From Candidatus Melainabacteria bacterium (GTDB lineage: Bacteria > Cyanobacteriota > Vampirovibrionia > Obscuribacterales > Obscuribacteraceae), in contig PSRH01000193.1 of NCBI GenBank assembly GCA_003175915.1, forward strand, positions 1 to 13,728: a stretch of DNA of 13,728 nt. The letters run 5' to 3'. The translations under genes were made by a program, and so were the position numbers. The notes beneath the pieces were generated by a model that was given only the letters and a program-made list of their open reading frames with translations, was not told the DNA's origin and ran no database searches. This document shows, piece after piece, positions 5,576 to 13,728 of the stretch; position 1 is the stretch's first letter, and each line of letters opens with the position of its first letter.

Positions 5576-7017
5576 TCGCAATTTCGGGCACCTCGAGCTC
5601 AGCCTATGAAGCCTTCTTCGGGCTGATGAACTTGCAACACCGCGGCCAAGATGGGGCCGGCATTCTTAGCATAAGCCCAAAGAACGGCAATGGCTTTCAC
5701 CTGCAAAGGGGCAGTGGGCTGATTGAAAATGTTTTTTCAGAAAGAACGTTCAAGAGTCTTGTTGGCAACGCGGCGCTAGCTCACACTCGCTACTCAACGG
5801 TTGGCCATAATGACCCGAATTTGCTTCAGCCCTTTCTTGATTTTCAGGTGGGCATCGGCTTAGCACACAATGGCAACATTGTTAACTTCTACTCGCTGAG
5901 AGAACAAATACAAGATGAAAGTGGCGGCAAACTGGCAATCGAATCCGATTCCGCGCTCATCCTCCACCTGTTGGCGAAAGAACTGAAAGGCAAAGAAATC
6001 AATAGCACCAATGTGTTTGCTGCTATTGAGTCTTGTGCTAATCAGTTGGTAGGCAGCTACTCGGTCGCCTGTTTAACAAAAACCGGCGATATCTTCGGCT
6101 TTCGGGATCCTTACGGCGTTCGCCCTCTGGTTTTCGGGAAGAAGCAAACGACACAGTCGCCGGTCGTCTACGGATTGGCTAGCGAAACTATTGCCCTTAA
6201 CTTCCTTGGTTTTGAGTCCCTGGAAGATATACTTCCGGGCGAGGCTATTTACATTGCTGCCGATGGCACCGTCACACGCAAGCTCCTCAAACAGGAAGGC
6301 TTTGCGCCGTGTATGTTTGAGTGGGTCTATTTCGCCCGAGTCGAATCGGTATTCGACAACAAGAGCGTCTATCAAGTTCGTTTCAGGCTCGGCCAGGTGC
6401 TTGCTAAGCAATTGCGGGAATTAGGTGTTAAGGCTGACGTGGTCATACCGGTACCCGAGACAAGTCGAGTAGCAGCTATAGCTCTGGCGGAAAGCCTTGG
6501 CATTCCCTTCCGCGAGCTCCTGATCAAAAACCGCTATATCAATCGTACTTTCATTCTCGACGATCAAGCATCACGCCAGGAAGCGGTTCGCCGCAAACTT
6601 TTCCCAATCGGTGAGGAGCTTGACGGGAAGAGCTGCCTGATTGTCGATGACAGTATCGTGCGAGGCAATACCGCCCGCCAGATCGTCAAACTGGTGCGCC
6701 AGGCTGGAGCAGGCGAAGTAACGATCGTCTCCACTTGCCCAGCCATCATTAACCCTTGCTACTACGGCATCGATTTTCCCAGTCCGAATGAACTGGTCGC
6801 CCATGAGAGATCCGACCAGGAAATAGCCACCACACTTGGTGCCGACCGGGTTGTCTATCAAACCCTGGAAGGCTTGATGGAAGCAATCGGTACAAACCGT
6901 CTATGTCTGGGTTGCTTAACCGGCAAATATCCTACGAGCGTGACCAATGGCAACGAATTTGAGAGCATGAGGTTGAAAGACAGGGCGGCACATGCCACAA
7001 AAAACAAGTGCGGATAG
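5563..7017 (+). CDS. purF: Amidophosphoribosyltransferase (glutamine PRPP amidotransferase)
   Basis: This 484-residue enzyme commits PRPP to purine synthesis, making phosphoribosylamine with ammonia from glutamine. The protein begins MCGLVAISG; removal of Met exposes Cys2, the N-terminal nucleophile of the Ntn-type glutaminase (about 2-235, with LQHRGQDGAG at 24-33, AHTRYSTVG at 73-81 and AHNGNI at 101-106). The phosphoribosyltransferase domain follows, with the PRPP-binding LIVDDSIVRGNT at 359-370. Cys250, Cys399, Cys448 and Cys451 occupy the places of the [4Fe-4S] ligands of the Bacillus subtilis enzyme, so this is the Fe-S class. There is no propeptide, since an in-frame TAA at 5539-5541 and Cys2 fix the start. 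No strong SD precedes the ATG; a short leader ORF and a hairpin lie there. It is the first gene of the purine operon and overlaps or nearly abuts purC. Confidence 0.97.
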   Translation: MCGLVAISGTSSSAYEAFFGLMNLQHRGQDGAGILSISPKNGNGFHLQRGSGLIENVFSERTFKSLVGNAALAHTRYSTVGHNDPNLLQPFLDFQVGIGLAHNGNIVNFYSLREQIQDESGGKLAIESDSALILHLLAKELKGKEINSTNVFAAIESCANQLVGSYSVACLTKTGDIFGFRDPYGVRPLVFGKKQTTQSPVVYGLASETIALNFLGFESLEDILPGEAIYIAADGTVTRKLLKQEGFAPCMFEWVYFARVESVFDNKSVYQVRFRLGQVLAKQLRELGVKADVVIPVPETSRVAAIALAESLGIPFRELLIKNRYINRTFILDDQASRQEAVRRKLFPIGEELDGKSCLIVDDSIVRGNTARQIVKLVRQAGAGEVTIVSTCPAIINPCYYGIDFPSPNELVAHERSDQEIATTLGADRVVYQTLEGLMEAIGTNRLCLGCLTGKYPTSVTNGNEFESMRLKDRAAHATKNKCG

Positions 7018-8284
7018 GCTGAACATGGCACCGATACCAGGTTTGCAGCTTGAGTACGAAGGCTCCGTCAAGAACGTATTCGCGAGCCCCATCGAACCGA
7101 ACTATTTGTGGTTTCACTTCACTGACGATTACTCGGTCTTTGACTGGGGTAAGATGCCCGACAAGATCGCCAACAAAGGAAAGTCTTTGACCTTGTTGGG
7201 TGCCCATATTTTTGACGAGCTATCTAAGCCGGAATTTTGGGCTGCACTGCCTGACTCTCCCCACCTAAAAAAGTTCAGTTCAGATTATCTCACTCAGCGC
7301 TGGCAGCATTTGTCTTTCTCCGGGGATCAGGGGCTGACCAAAGTCGGCTTATCTTCACATTTTGCTGGTCTGACAGATTTGAATCGCAAAACATTATTAC
7401 TCAATAGGGAGGCCCTCGGCCTGTACGGGAATATGGACACCTTGATGAAAGTGATCCGCGCTCAAGTTAACTGGCCGAGCCCGAAAATCCTCTTTGGTCA
7501 AAACATTTATTTCTACGACCAGGAGAATTACTCTCCCCTATCGAGGCGATTGATACCGCTTGAAGTCGTGTTTCGCTTTGGCATGGGCAAGGGTAGTTCT
7601 CTCAGCAAACGTCTGGTCGAGAATCCTGGATACATACACCAGTTAGGGTTCCCCGCCAAGCCCGCAGCCGACGAGTGGTTCGATCATCCAATCATTGAAT
7701 TTTTTAGCAAGTTGGAGCCGAAGGATCGCTTTCTCTCTTGGCAGGAAGCATCAATGCTTTCCGGATTGAACGCTGCTCTTTTTGAGGATCTGATTGAAAC
7801 GGCCATCGATATCGCTCTGGCCTTGCACCACATGTTCGCTCAGAAAGATTTGGAACTATGGGATGGTAAACTGGAGTTCGTTTTGGTACCCAAGAGACGT
7901 TCGGGTGATGACGACCAGCAGGCAAAGCTCCTCTTGGCCGATAGCATAGGTCCTGATGAATTGCGTTTGATCTACCGCGGGCAACAACTTTCCAAAGAGT
8001 TCATCCGCCAATATTATCGAGGAACAAGCTGGGTAGAAGCATTGCAAAAGGCGCAAGAAATTGCTGCCGATGAGCCAGGTCGCGATTGGAAAGAGATCTG
8101 CTTGAATGACCTCAAGCAAGCACCTCCTCCTCTTTCTCCTCAAATGAAATCGGTAGTGGATAAGCTTTACGGGGTAATCGCCAACCATCTCCTCGGCAAA
8201 ACGATTTTTAGCAATCAACCCACATTGGATGATTTGGTCAACTCTTTGGAATACGCGTTGTTCAAGACAGACAGGAAAAATTAG
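6992..8284 (+). CDS. purC: Long, divergent SAICAR synthetase
   Basis: The enzyme joins CAIR and aspartate with ATP to give SAICAR. Recognisable parts in order are YEGSVKNVF (22-30), corresponding to the YEGKAK ATP-binding start; FTDDYSVFDWGKMPDKIANKG-like residues at 43-63; PLEVVFRF (189-196) with GSSLSKRL (201-208), corresponding to the VVRN..AGSL-KRL region; HPIIEFF (232-238); LWDGKLEFVL (289-298); and LADSIGPDELRL (315-326). At 430 residues it is much longer than the common 235-300; extra sequence lies at about 80-140 and in the last 100 residues. The usual V-R-N in the middle motif is V-F-R-F here. Two starts are possible: ATG 6992 (AGGG 6 nt before, overlapping purF by 26 bp) or ATG 7025 (AGG 6 nt before, 7 bp after the purF stop); the second places YEG nearer the N-terminus as is usual. 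Operon position supports the call. Confidence 0.85.
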   Translation: MPQKTSADRLNMAPIPGLQLEYEGSVKNVFASPIEPNYLWFHFTDDYSVFDWGKMPDKIANKGKSLTLLGAHIFDELSKPEFWAALPDSPHLKKFSSDYLTQRWQHLSFSGDQGLTKVGLSSHFAGLTDLNRKTLLLNREALGLYGNMDTLMKVIRAQVNWPSPKILFGQNIYFYDQENYSPLSRRLIPLEVVFRFGMGKGSSLSKRLVENPGYIHQLGFPAKPAADEWFDHPIIEFFSKLEPKDRFLSWQEASMLSGLNAALFEDLIETAIDIALALHHMFAQKDLELWDGKLEFVLVPKRRSGDDDQQAKLLLADSIGPDELRLIYRGQQLSKEFIRQYYRGTSWVEALQKAQEIAADEPGRDWKEICLNDLKQAPPPLSPQMKSVVDKLYGVIANHLLGKTIFSNQPTLDDLVNSLEYALFKTDRKN

Positions 8285-9595
8285 GTGCTTAGCATTCCCA
8301 ATCACTCACTGAAACTTCTCGTTGTGGGCGCAGGTGGTCGCGAGCACGCTCTTTGCTGGAAACTCGCCCAGAGTCAGTCAGTCGGGAAAATATATTGCAC
8401 TCCCGGCAACGGTGGTACCGCTCAAGAAGCGAAAACAGAAAATCTGTCGATCGACTCGTTAGACTTCCCCGCCTTGAGTAAGTTCTGCCTGGCGGAAAAG
8501 ATTGACCTGGTCGTCGTCGGACCGGACAATCCGCTAGCTGAAGGTATCGTCGACGCTCTCACCGCCAAGGGAACACGCGTTTTCGGACCATCACGCCAGG
8601 CAGCCCGGCTGGAATGGAGTAAATCATACGCCAAGGACTTCCTGGTTGAACACGGCATCCCAACAGCCAGGCATGTCATTGCCAGAAGCTTCGAGGAAGG
8701 AAAGCTTTTGATTAAGCAACATGATTGGGCACGCGTAGTGAAGGTCGATGGACTGGCGCTCGGCAAGGGGGTTTTCGTCTGCGATTCAGAAGACCAGGCC
8801 GAGGCTGCCTTGCAGGAGATCTTCACGACGAATAAATTCGGCGCCGCTAGTGAAACGGTAGTTCTTGAGGAAAAGATCGTCGGCGAGGAGCTCTCTCTTC
8901 TGCTCCTCTGCGACGGCAAACGCTTCCTGGAGCTGGAGTCAAGTCAAGACCACAAGCGCCGCTTTGATGATGACCAGGGTCCTAACACCGGTGGCATGGG
9001 CGCTTACTCGCCGGTACCGCTCTACGCCCAGCACAGGGAGAAGATTCAAAAAACAATAATCGCTCCTCTTGGGCTTGCTCTTGCTCAAGGAAAACTGGCG
9101 TACCAGGGGCTTCTATACATAGGCATCATCGTGGGCAAAACGGCATCGGACGATACGACTATTCCGCGCGTCCTTGAATTCAACGCCCGCTTTGGTGACC
9201 CGGAAGCGCAGGCAATTCTTCCCCGATTGAAAAGCGATCTCCTACCTGCACTTTGGGCCACCACTGAGGGTAAGCTGGACGAGGTAGAGCTAAGCTGGGC
9301 GGAACAACCTAGTTGTTGCGTTGTCGCAGTCACCAAGACCTATCCTGAAAAAAGCGCCAAGGGCGATGAGATTCAACTTACTAAATTGCCTGAGAATTGC
9401 GCTATATTTCATTCCGGTACCCAGAATGTAAACGGGAAACTCGTTACAGCTGGTGGTCGCATTCTCAGCGTTACAGCCCTAGGTTTAGATCGGCAGTCCG
9501 CCGCGCAAAGGGCTTATCAAGCTCTTGCCGGCATAAAGTTCGATCAGATGGATTACCGGCGAGACATCGCCAGGGAGCGCAGCATATGCCGCTAA
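8285..9595 (+). CDS. purD: Phosphoribosylamine-glycine ligase (GAR synthetase)
   Basis: This 436-residue ATP-grasp enzyme makes GAR from phosphoribosylamine, glycine and ATP, the second step of the pathway. The N-domain begins with LLVVGAGGREHAL (11-23) and includes VVGPDNPLAEGIVDAL (77-92); the ATP-grasp part has VVKVDGLALGKGV (151-163) and VVLEE (192-196), the loop SQDHKRRFDDDQGPNTGGMGA (about 220-240), and the PurD signature RFGDPEAQ at 302-309. Length is normal for the family. Translation starts at GTG directly after the purC stop codon (no spacer), with AGGA 8 nt upstream, so the two genes are probably coupled. The stop overlaps the purN start by 10 bp. The product is unstable phosphoribosylamine's consumer, so being made next to PurF fits. 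Confidence 0.97.
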   Translation: MLSIPNHSLKLLVVGAGGREHALCWKLAQSQSVGKIYCTPGNGGTAQEAKTENLSIDSLDFPALSKFCLAEKIDLVVVGPDNPLAEGIVDALTAKGTRVFGPSRQAARLEWSKSYAKDFLVEHGIPTARHVIARSFEEGKLLIKQHDWARVVKVDGLALGKGVFVCDSEDQAEAALQEIFTTNKFGAASETVVLEEKIVGEELSLLLLCDGKRFLELESSQDHKRRFDDDQGPNTGGMGAYSPVPLYAQHREKIQKTIIAPLGLALAQGKLAYQGLLYIGIIVGKTASDDTTIPRVLEFNARFGDPEAQAILPRLKSDLLPALWATTEGKLDEVELSWAEQPSCCVVAVTKTYPEKSAKGDEIQLTKLPENCAIFHSGTQNVNGKLVTAGGRILSVTALGLDRQSAAQRAYQALAGIKFDQMDYRRDIARERSICR

Positions 9596-10194
9596 ACCTA
9601 GCTGTCTTTGTTTCAGGACGCGGCTCCAACCTGGAAGCCATTCTCAAGGCAATCAAGGCCGGCACTCTTGATGCACAAGTTAAGACGGTTATTTCCAACG
9701 AACCTGGCGTCGGTGCACTAGATATCGCCAAGCAGTATGGCATCGAACCGATCGTCCATCCCAGTCTCAGGGTCTCTCGACAACAGCACGAAATGCGAAT
9801 CGAGGAAAGTCTTCAGGCGTTTGAAATCGAATACATTGTCCTGGCTGGATATATGCGTATTCTTTCGCCTAGCTTCTTGCAGAATTTCCATGACCGTCGT
9901 GGTTTCAATCGAGTGCTCAATATTCATCCCTCGTTATTGCCCGCTTTTCCGGGGACCAATGCCTATGAAGACGCCTTCAACTACGGGGTGAAGATCTCTG
10001 GCATTACCGTTCACCTGGTCGACGATAAAGTCGATCACGGACCAATTCTCGCTCAGGAGGCGTTCAGCCGTCTGGCCAACGATAGTCTGGCAGATTTCAA
10101 AGCAAGAGGCCTTGCCGTCGAACATAAACTCTATCCTTCGGTGATTCAGCAAATTTCCGAGGGCAAGGTCCATTTCTATGAATGTAAGAGGTAG
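9586..10194 (+). CDS. purN: Phosphoribosylglycinamide formyltransferase, folate-dependent
   Basis: A 202-residue GAR transformylase that formylates GAR with 10-formyltetrahydrofolate (third step). SGRGSNLEAIL at 10-20 binds the phosphate of GAR. The catalytic Asn112, His114 and Asp150 are all present, in VLNIHPSLLPAFPG (110-123) and the GART signature GITVHLVDDKVDHGPI (139-154). The frame is open further upstream into purD, but the ATG at 9586 is preceded by GGGAG 8 nt away and gives a normal family length and N-terminus. It overlaps purD by 10 bp and is followed 3 bp later by purL, whose SD lies inside the last purN codons. Tight packing implies translational coupling. This is the PurN type rather than the formate-dependent PurT. 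Confidence 0.97.
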   Translation: MPLNLAVFVSGRGSNLEAILKAIKAGTLDAQVKTVISNEPGVGALDIAKQYGIEPIVHPSLRVSRQQHEMRIEESLQAFEIEYIVLAGYMRILSPSFLQNFHDRRGFNRVLNIHPSLLPAFPGTNAYEDAFNYGVKISGITVHLVDDKVDHGPILAQEAFSRLANDSLADFKARGLAVEHKLYPSVIQQISEGKVHFYECKR

Positions 10195-10197
10195 ATC

Positions 10198-13191
10198 ATG
10201 ACCCATTCCGCCCCTACCCACCAACGTGATATGACAGACAAAGATGGGAGCGGAAACATCTACTTTGTCGCCGTGGTACCCAAGCAAAAGTATGACTCTT
10301 TAGCTTGTTACTGGCTCCTGGTTGAGGATTTGAATGGCGAAGACAGTAACTCATCGCCCGCCAAACTGACGCTTGCCCTCAAAGAGATTCTTACCGATCC
10401 TCTTCTGGAGGACCTCTGGTTCGCCCCCCTTGCTGATACTGCGAAGTGGGGCAAAGTCTGGCAAGAGAGCGGCTATGTCCAGTGGGCCGAAAAGCAATTT
10501 TTGCCGGGAGTGACGGACAACCTCGCCCACATCGTTGAAGAGGCTCTGGAAATGAAAGAGCTTCCCTTCAGCGTCAAGGTTGCCTCGGGCAGAGTATATC
10601 TGGCGAAAAAAAAGAATACTTTCGCCAACGCCGAGTACAATCTCTTCCATCCTGTCATTGAACGACTGGTCGTTCATGATCTAAGCGTGGAATCCGAAAG
10701 GAAGTCTGCGCTTACTTTTCCATCCGTAACATTGACAAAACCGAGTGCGCCAGCACAAATCGATCTCTCGATACCCGATAGCCAACTAGAAGCACTCAGC
10801 CGCGAGCGCCTGCTAGCTCTGACACTCACCGAAATGCTAGCGGTCAAAGCACACTTCGATAAACCATCTGTACAATCGGCCCGGCGCCAAAGCGGTCTAC
10901 CTACTGCTCCTACCGATGTGGAGCTGGAAATCATCGCCCAGACCTGGAGCGAACACTGTAAGCACAAAATTTTCAACGCCAAGATCGAACATGTCGATAG
11001 CAAGGGACAAAAATCTCAAGTAAATAGTTTGTATAAGTCCTACATACAAGCAGCGACCAACCAACTTCGCAAGAAGCGCCCGGATCTTTTGTCCGTCTTC
11101 GTTGACAACTCAGGCGTAGTCCAATGGGACGAGAAATGGGCAATTTGCTTCAAGGTAGAAACTCATAACTCGCCTTCCGCGCTGGAGCCATATGGCGGTG
11201 CCTTAACCGGAATTCTCGGTGTTAACCGCGACGTGCTTGGCACCGGGCTTGGTGCCAGACCTTTATTCAACACGGATATCCTTTGCTTCGCCTATCCAAA
11301 CGACGATCTGCCACAGCGGCCCAAGTTATTGCCTGCCCAAACGATCATGAGCGGAGTTAGAAAGGGTATTCAGGACGGCGGCAATAAAAGCGGTATTCCA
11401 ACCGTGAATGGTGCTATCGTTTTCGACCCAGCTTACCGGGCAAAGCCCCTCGTCTTTTGTGGAACTGGCGGCATCCTGCCCTTAAAGGTCAATAAACTTA
11501 GCGGCTACGAAAAGCACACAAAACCGGGTGACGTCGTAGTCATGGCCGGCGGCAGAGTTGGCAAAGACGGCATCCACGGAGCGACCTTCTCCTCCGAAGC
11601 ACTGCACGAAGGCTCACCCGTAACGGCTGTGCAAATTGGCGACCCCTTCACGCAAAAACGGCTGCTCGATTTTGTTTTGGAAGCCCGCGATATCGGACTG
11701 ATTACTGGCATAACCGACAATGGCGCTGGCGGGCTGTCCTCTTCGGTTGGTGAAATGGCCCAGATCACAGGGGGAGCCACGATCGAGCTCGACAAAGTAC
11801 CAACTAAGTACCCTGGCCTGGCCGATTGGGAGATAGTCGTCTCAGAATCACAAGAGCGCATGACCATTTCCACTGACAAGTATAGCCAACTGAAAGAACT
11901 CGCCGTGAAGCACCATGTCGAAATCAGCAAAATTGGCGAATTCAATACATCATCAAAGTTTGAAGTGACCAGAAACGGAAAGCTTGTCGCATCACTCGAT
12001 CTCTCCTTTCTGCATGGCGGCGCGCCTACCCTTGAGCTCAAAGCTGAATCTCGACCAGTTTCGATCGCTAAGAAAGTAGCAAAAGTGCCAGATGATCTCG
12101 GCAAGATCTTATTGAAGCTACTCGCTCATCCCAACCTCTCTAACCGCGAATCAGTGATTCGCCAATACGATCACGAGGTGCAAGGTTCGAGCGTTATCAA
12201 GCCGCTCATGGGCGCCAGGCAGAAAGCCGCCTGCGACGCTGCGGTCATTACTCCGGTTTTAGACGGACAGGCCGGACTCGTAGTATCAAACGGTATATGC
12301 CCACGACTATCGAAATACGATAGCCGCTTGATGGCCTTGTGCGCCGTTGACGAGGCGATTCGCAACGCCGTATGTGTAGGAGCGGATCCAACCACAATCT
12401 CGCTCCTCGATAATTTTTGCTGGCCGGATCCAGTTGAGAGCGACAACAACAAGCAAGGAAAAGCGTATTTGGGCATGCTGGTCATGGCCTGCCAGGGCTT
12501 ATTCGAAGCCGCCACTAAGTTTGAAGCACCGCTCATTTCCGGCAAGGACAGCATGAAAAACGACTTTGATGACGGGGTCATCAGGCTTTCCGTACCAGCC
12601 ACTCTCTTAATCTCAGCCATTGGCAAAGTACCTGATATCGAAAAGAGCCTGTCGATGGAATTCAAGCAACCAGGAGATCTAATTTATCTTTTGTCAGCAG
12701 GAACGTTGGGATTGGCAGCAAGCCACTATGAGGAAATCATGAACTGGCAGAGCGATCATTTGTGCTCGCTCGATCTCGATAAGGCGAAAAAGCTTTATCT
12801 TTCTCTGCATAAGGCAATAGGAAATGGTTGGGTTCGTTCAGCTCACGACCTTTCAGAAGGCGGACTTGGAGCGGCTTTGGCGGAGTGTGTCATCGGTAGC
12901 GGTAAGGGGGCAAGCATTCATCTCGAGTCAGACAAGACTGGTTCTTTCGAGCAGCGCCCTGATCTACTTTTGTTCGGAGAGGGCCCAGCACACATCCTCG
13001 TAACCATCGATCCGCGTTACCGTTCCCAGTTTGAGTCAACCATAGACCAATCAGCCCGAGCTTTCCTCGGCGAAGTGATGCAAACGCCAACACTCGAAGT
13101 TTTTGCAGAGCCGAATGAGAAATCGCCTCTCCTTAAGGTGAGCCTGGCCGATCTCGAACAGGCTTGGAATTCGGAATTACCCTTCAGTTAA
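10198..13191 (+). CDS. purL: FGAM synthase, fused PurS-PurL subunit
   Basis: At 997 residues this FGAM synthase lies between small PurL (about 740) and the large PurL with built-in glutaminase (about 1300). It converts FGAR to FGAM with ATP and ammonia supplied by PurQ. Residues about 20-160 form a PurS-like N-terminal domain, with FLPGVTDNLAHIVEEAL (101-117), VKVASGRVYL (126-135) and FHPVIERLVV (150-159). The catalytic halves follow: TWSEHCKHKIFNA (249-261), ETHNSPSALEPYGGA (321-335), TDNGAGGLSSSVGEMA (506-521), YDHEVQGS (657-664), SGKDSM (781-786) and AHDLSEGGLGAALAE (882-896). No glutaminase domain is attached at the C-terminus; purQ follows 34 bp later. The start ATG has AGAGG 6-7 nt upstream, inside the end of purN. 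No separate purS is in the operon, in keeping with the fusion. Confidence 0.95.
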   Translation: MTHSAPTHQRDMTDKDGSGNIYFVAVVPKQKYDSLACYWLLVEDLNGEDSNSSPAKLTLALKEILTDPLLEDLWFAPLADTAKWGKVWQESGYVQWAEKQFLPGVTDNLAHIVEEALEMKELPFSVKVASGRVYLAKKKNTFANAEYNLFHPVIERLVVHDLSVESERKSALTFPSVTLTKPSAPAQIDLSIPDSQLEALSRERLLALTLTEMLAVKAHFDKPSVQSARRQSGLPTAPTDVELEIIAQTWSEHCKHKIFNAKIEHVDSKGQKSQVNSLYKSYIQAATNQLRKKRPDLLSVFVDNSGVVQWDEKWAICFKVETHNSPSALEPYGGALTGILGVNRDVLGTGLGARPLFNTDILCFAYPNDDLPQRPKLLPAQTIMSGVRKGIQDGGNKSGIPTVNGAIVFDPAYRAKPLVFCGTGGILPLKVNKLSGYEKHTKPGDVVVMAGGRVGKDGIHGATFSSEALHEGSPVTAVQIGDPFTQKRLLDFVLEARDIGLITGITDNGAGGLSSSVGEMAQITGGATIELDKVPTKYPGLADWEIVVSESQERMTISTDKYSQLKELAVKHHVEISKIGEFNTSSKFEVTRNGKLVASLDLSFLHGGAPTLELKAESRPVSIAKKVAKVPDDLGKILLKLLAHPNLSNRESVIRQYDHEVQGSSVIKPLMGARQKAACDAAVITPVLDGQAGLVVSNGICPRLSKYDSRLMALCAVDEAIRNAVCVGADPTTISLLDNFCWPDPVESDNNKQGKAYLGMLVMACQGLFEAATKFEAPLISGKDSMKNDFDDGVIRLSVPATLLISAIGKVPDIEKSLSMEFKQPGDLIYLLSAGTLGLAASHYEEIMNWQSDHLCSLDLDKAKKLYLSLHKAIGNGWVRSAHDLSEGGLGAALAECVIGSGKGASIHLESDKTGSFEQRPDLLLFGEGPAHILVTIDPRYRSQFESTIDQSARAFLGEVMQTPTLEVFAEPNEKSPLLKVSLADLEQAWNSELPFS

Positions 13192-13225
13192 GAGGATTGC
13201 GCCGCTAGACAGTGAGAATCAGAAA

Positions 13226-13728
13226 GTGAAAAAACCAAAAGCGTTAGTGTTATGTGGTGACGGGATCAACTGTGAGTTGGAATCTGAATATGCCTTGCAA
13301 CTGGCAGGGTTTGAATCTTCGCTTGTCCACACGAGTCAACTACTCAGCCAACCTGCTTTGCTGAAGCAACACCAGATGCTTGTTTTACCGGGCGGGTTTT
13401 CTTTTGGCGACGAAATTGCCTCAGGTAAGGTCCTGGCTATAAAGCTAAAAGAGCATGTGCAAGAACTACTGGCCGATTTTATCGAGAGTGGCTCCCTTCT
13501 TTTGGCTAGCTGCAATGGCTTTCAGGTGATCGTGCAAATGGGCCTCTTGCCCTCCGTGAAGGCCAATCAAACACACGTATCCAGTCTCGTCCATAATACC
13601 CCGACGCGTTTTACTAATCACTGGGTAACGCTTGACGTAGATCCGGCGACGACGTGCAAATTTTTGACAGGGCTCAAGACTATCGAACTACCGATTCGCC
13701 ATGGCGAAGGTCGCCTTGTCGTCGAGCC
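13226..13728 (+). CDS. purQ: FGAM synthase glutaminase subunit, partial at window end
   Basis: The first 167 codons of a class I glutamine amidotransferase that releases ammonia for PurL; the 3' end lies beyond the window. GGFSFGDEIASGK (56-68) forms the oxyanion-hole region, Cys96 in LASCNGFQVI is the nucleophile, and PIRHGEGRLV (156-165) carries the conserved His-Gly-Glu-Gly-Arg near the active site; the catalytic His/Glu pair expected near the C-terminus is not yet reached. Translation is read from GTG at 13226. The SD is weak (GTGAG 9 nt before), and no better in-frame start exists between the purL stop and the conserved VLCGDGINCE stretch at 8-17. The gene follows purL by 34 bp, as expected for partner subunits. 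Confidence 0.93.
   Translation, partial: MKKPKALVLCGDGINCELESEYALQLAGFESSLVHTSQLLSQPALLKQHQMLVLPGGFSFGDEIASGKVLAIKLKEHVQELLADFIESGSLLLASCNGFQVIVQMGLLPSVKANQTHVSSLVHNTPTRFTNHWVTLDVDPATTCKFLTGLKTIELPIRHGEGRLVVE

Noticed and set aside
9397..9585. Longer purN beginning inside purD
   Set aside because: The extra 63 residues are an out-of-frame reading of purD and have no PurN similarity. The ATG at 9586 has a proper SD and the family N-terminus.
11505..12104. Long antisense open frame inside purL
   Set aside because: It lies wholly opposite a conserved gene, has low-complexity Ser/Pro-rich composition and no recognisable domain; it is a codon-bias shadow.

Overview
The window looks like a stretch of a bacterial chromosome of moderate, roughly balanced GC content. 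Genes are closely packed and start with ATG or GTG, usually behind Shine-Dalgarno (SD) sites. The lineage cannot be fixed from the sequence. The PurF is of the Bacillus-type [4Fe-4S] class, FGAM synthase is a PurS-PurL fusion with a separate PurQ, PurC is long and divergent, and a TadG-like protein and REP-like palindromes are present. I would guess an environmental lineage, possibly near the Melainabacteria/Vampirovibrionota, but this is a weak inference.

Left part (1-2881, minus strand): a two-gene unit. A large TadG-like protein with one N-terminal membrane anchor is followed by a small secreted protein of unknown function. No other Tad pilus genes are visible.

Intergenic region (2882-3695): about 800 bases without a convincing gene but with dense structure. 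It holds a candidate promoter for the TadG-like gene with an 8-bp inverted repeat at its predicted transcript start, a second inverted repeat, six tandem 11-bp direct repeats that resemble a Pho-box-type array for an OmpR/PhoB-family regulator, and three REP-like elements. Two of the REP-like elements face each other.

Middle (3696-5312): a minus-strand Sel1-repeat protein and a plus-strand HtrA/Deg-type serine protease diverge from a 75-bp spacer. The protease has an intact catalytic triad and one PDZ domain but no signal peptide, and an upstream in-frame stop confirms this.

Right part (5313-13728, plus strand): a de novo purine operon, purF-purC-purD-purN-purL(PurS-PurL fusion)-purQ, with very tight spacing; purQ is cut by the window end. 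These genes cover steps 1-4 (PRPP to FGAM) and the SAICAR step. purM, purE/purK, purB and purH are not in the window. The purF leader contains a promoter-like TATAAT, a 7-bp hairpin, and a 16-codon upstream ORF with a strong SD. That ORF overlaps the purF start, while purF itself has no clear SD, which suggests leader-coupled translation.

I did not find a clear new multi-gene system. The best candidates for something undescribed are the 11-bp repeat array with its surrounding palindromes, and the purF leader.
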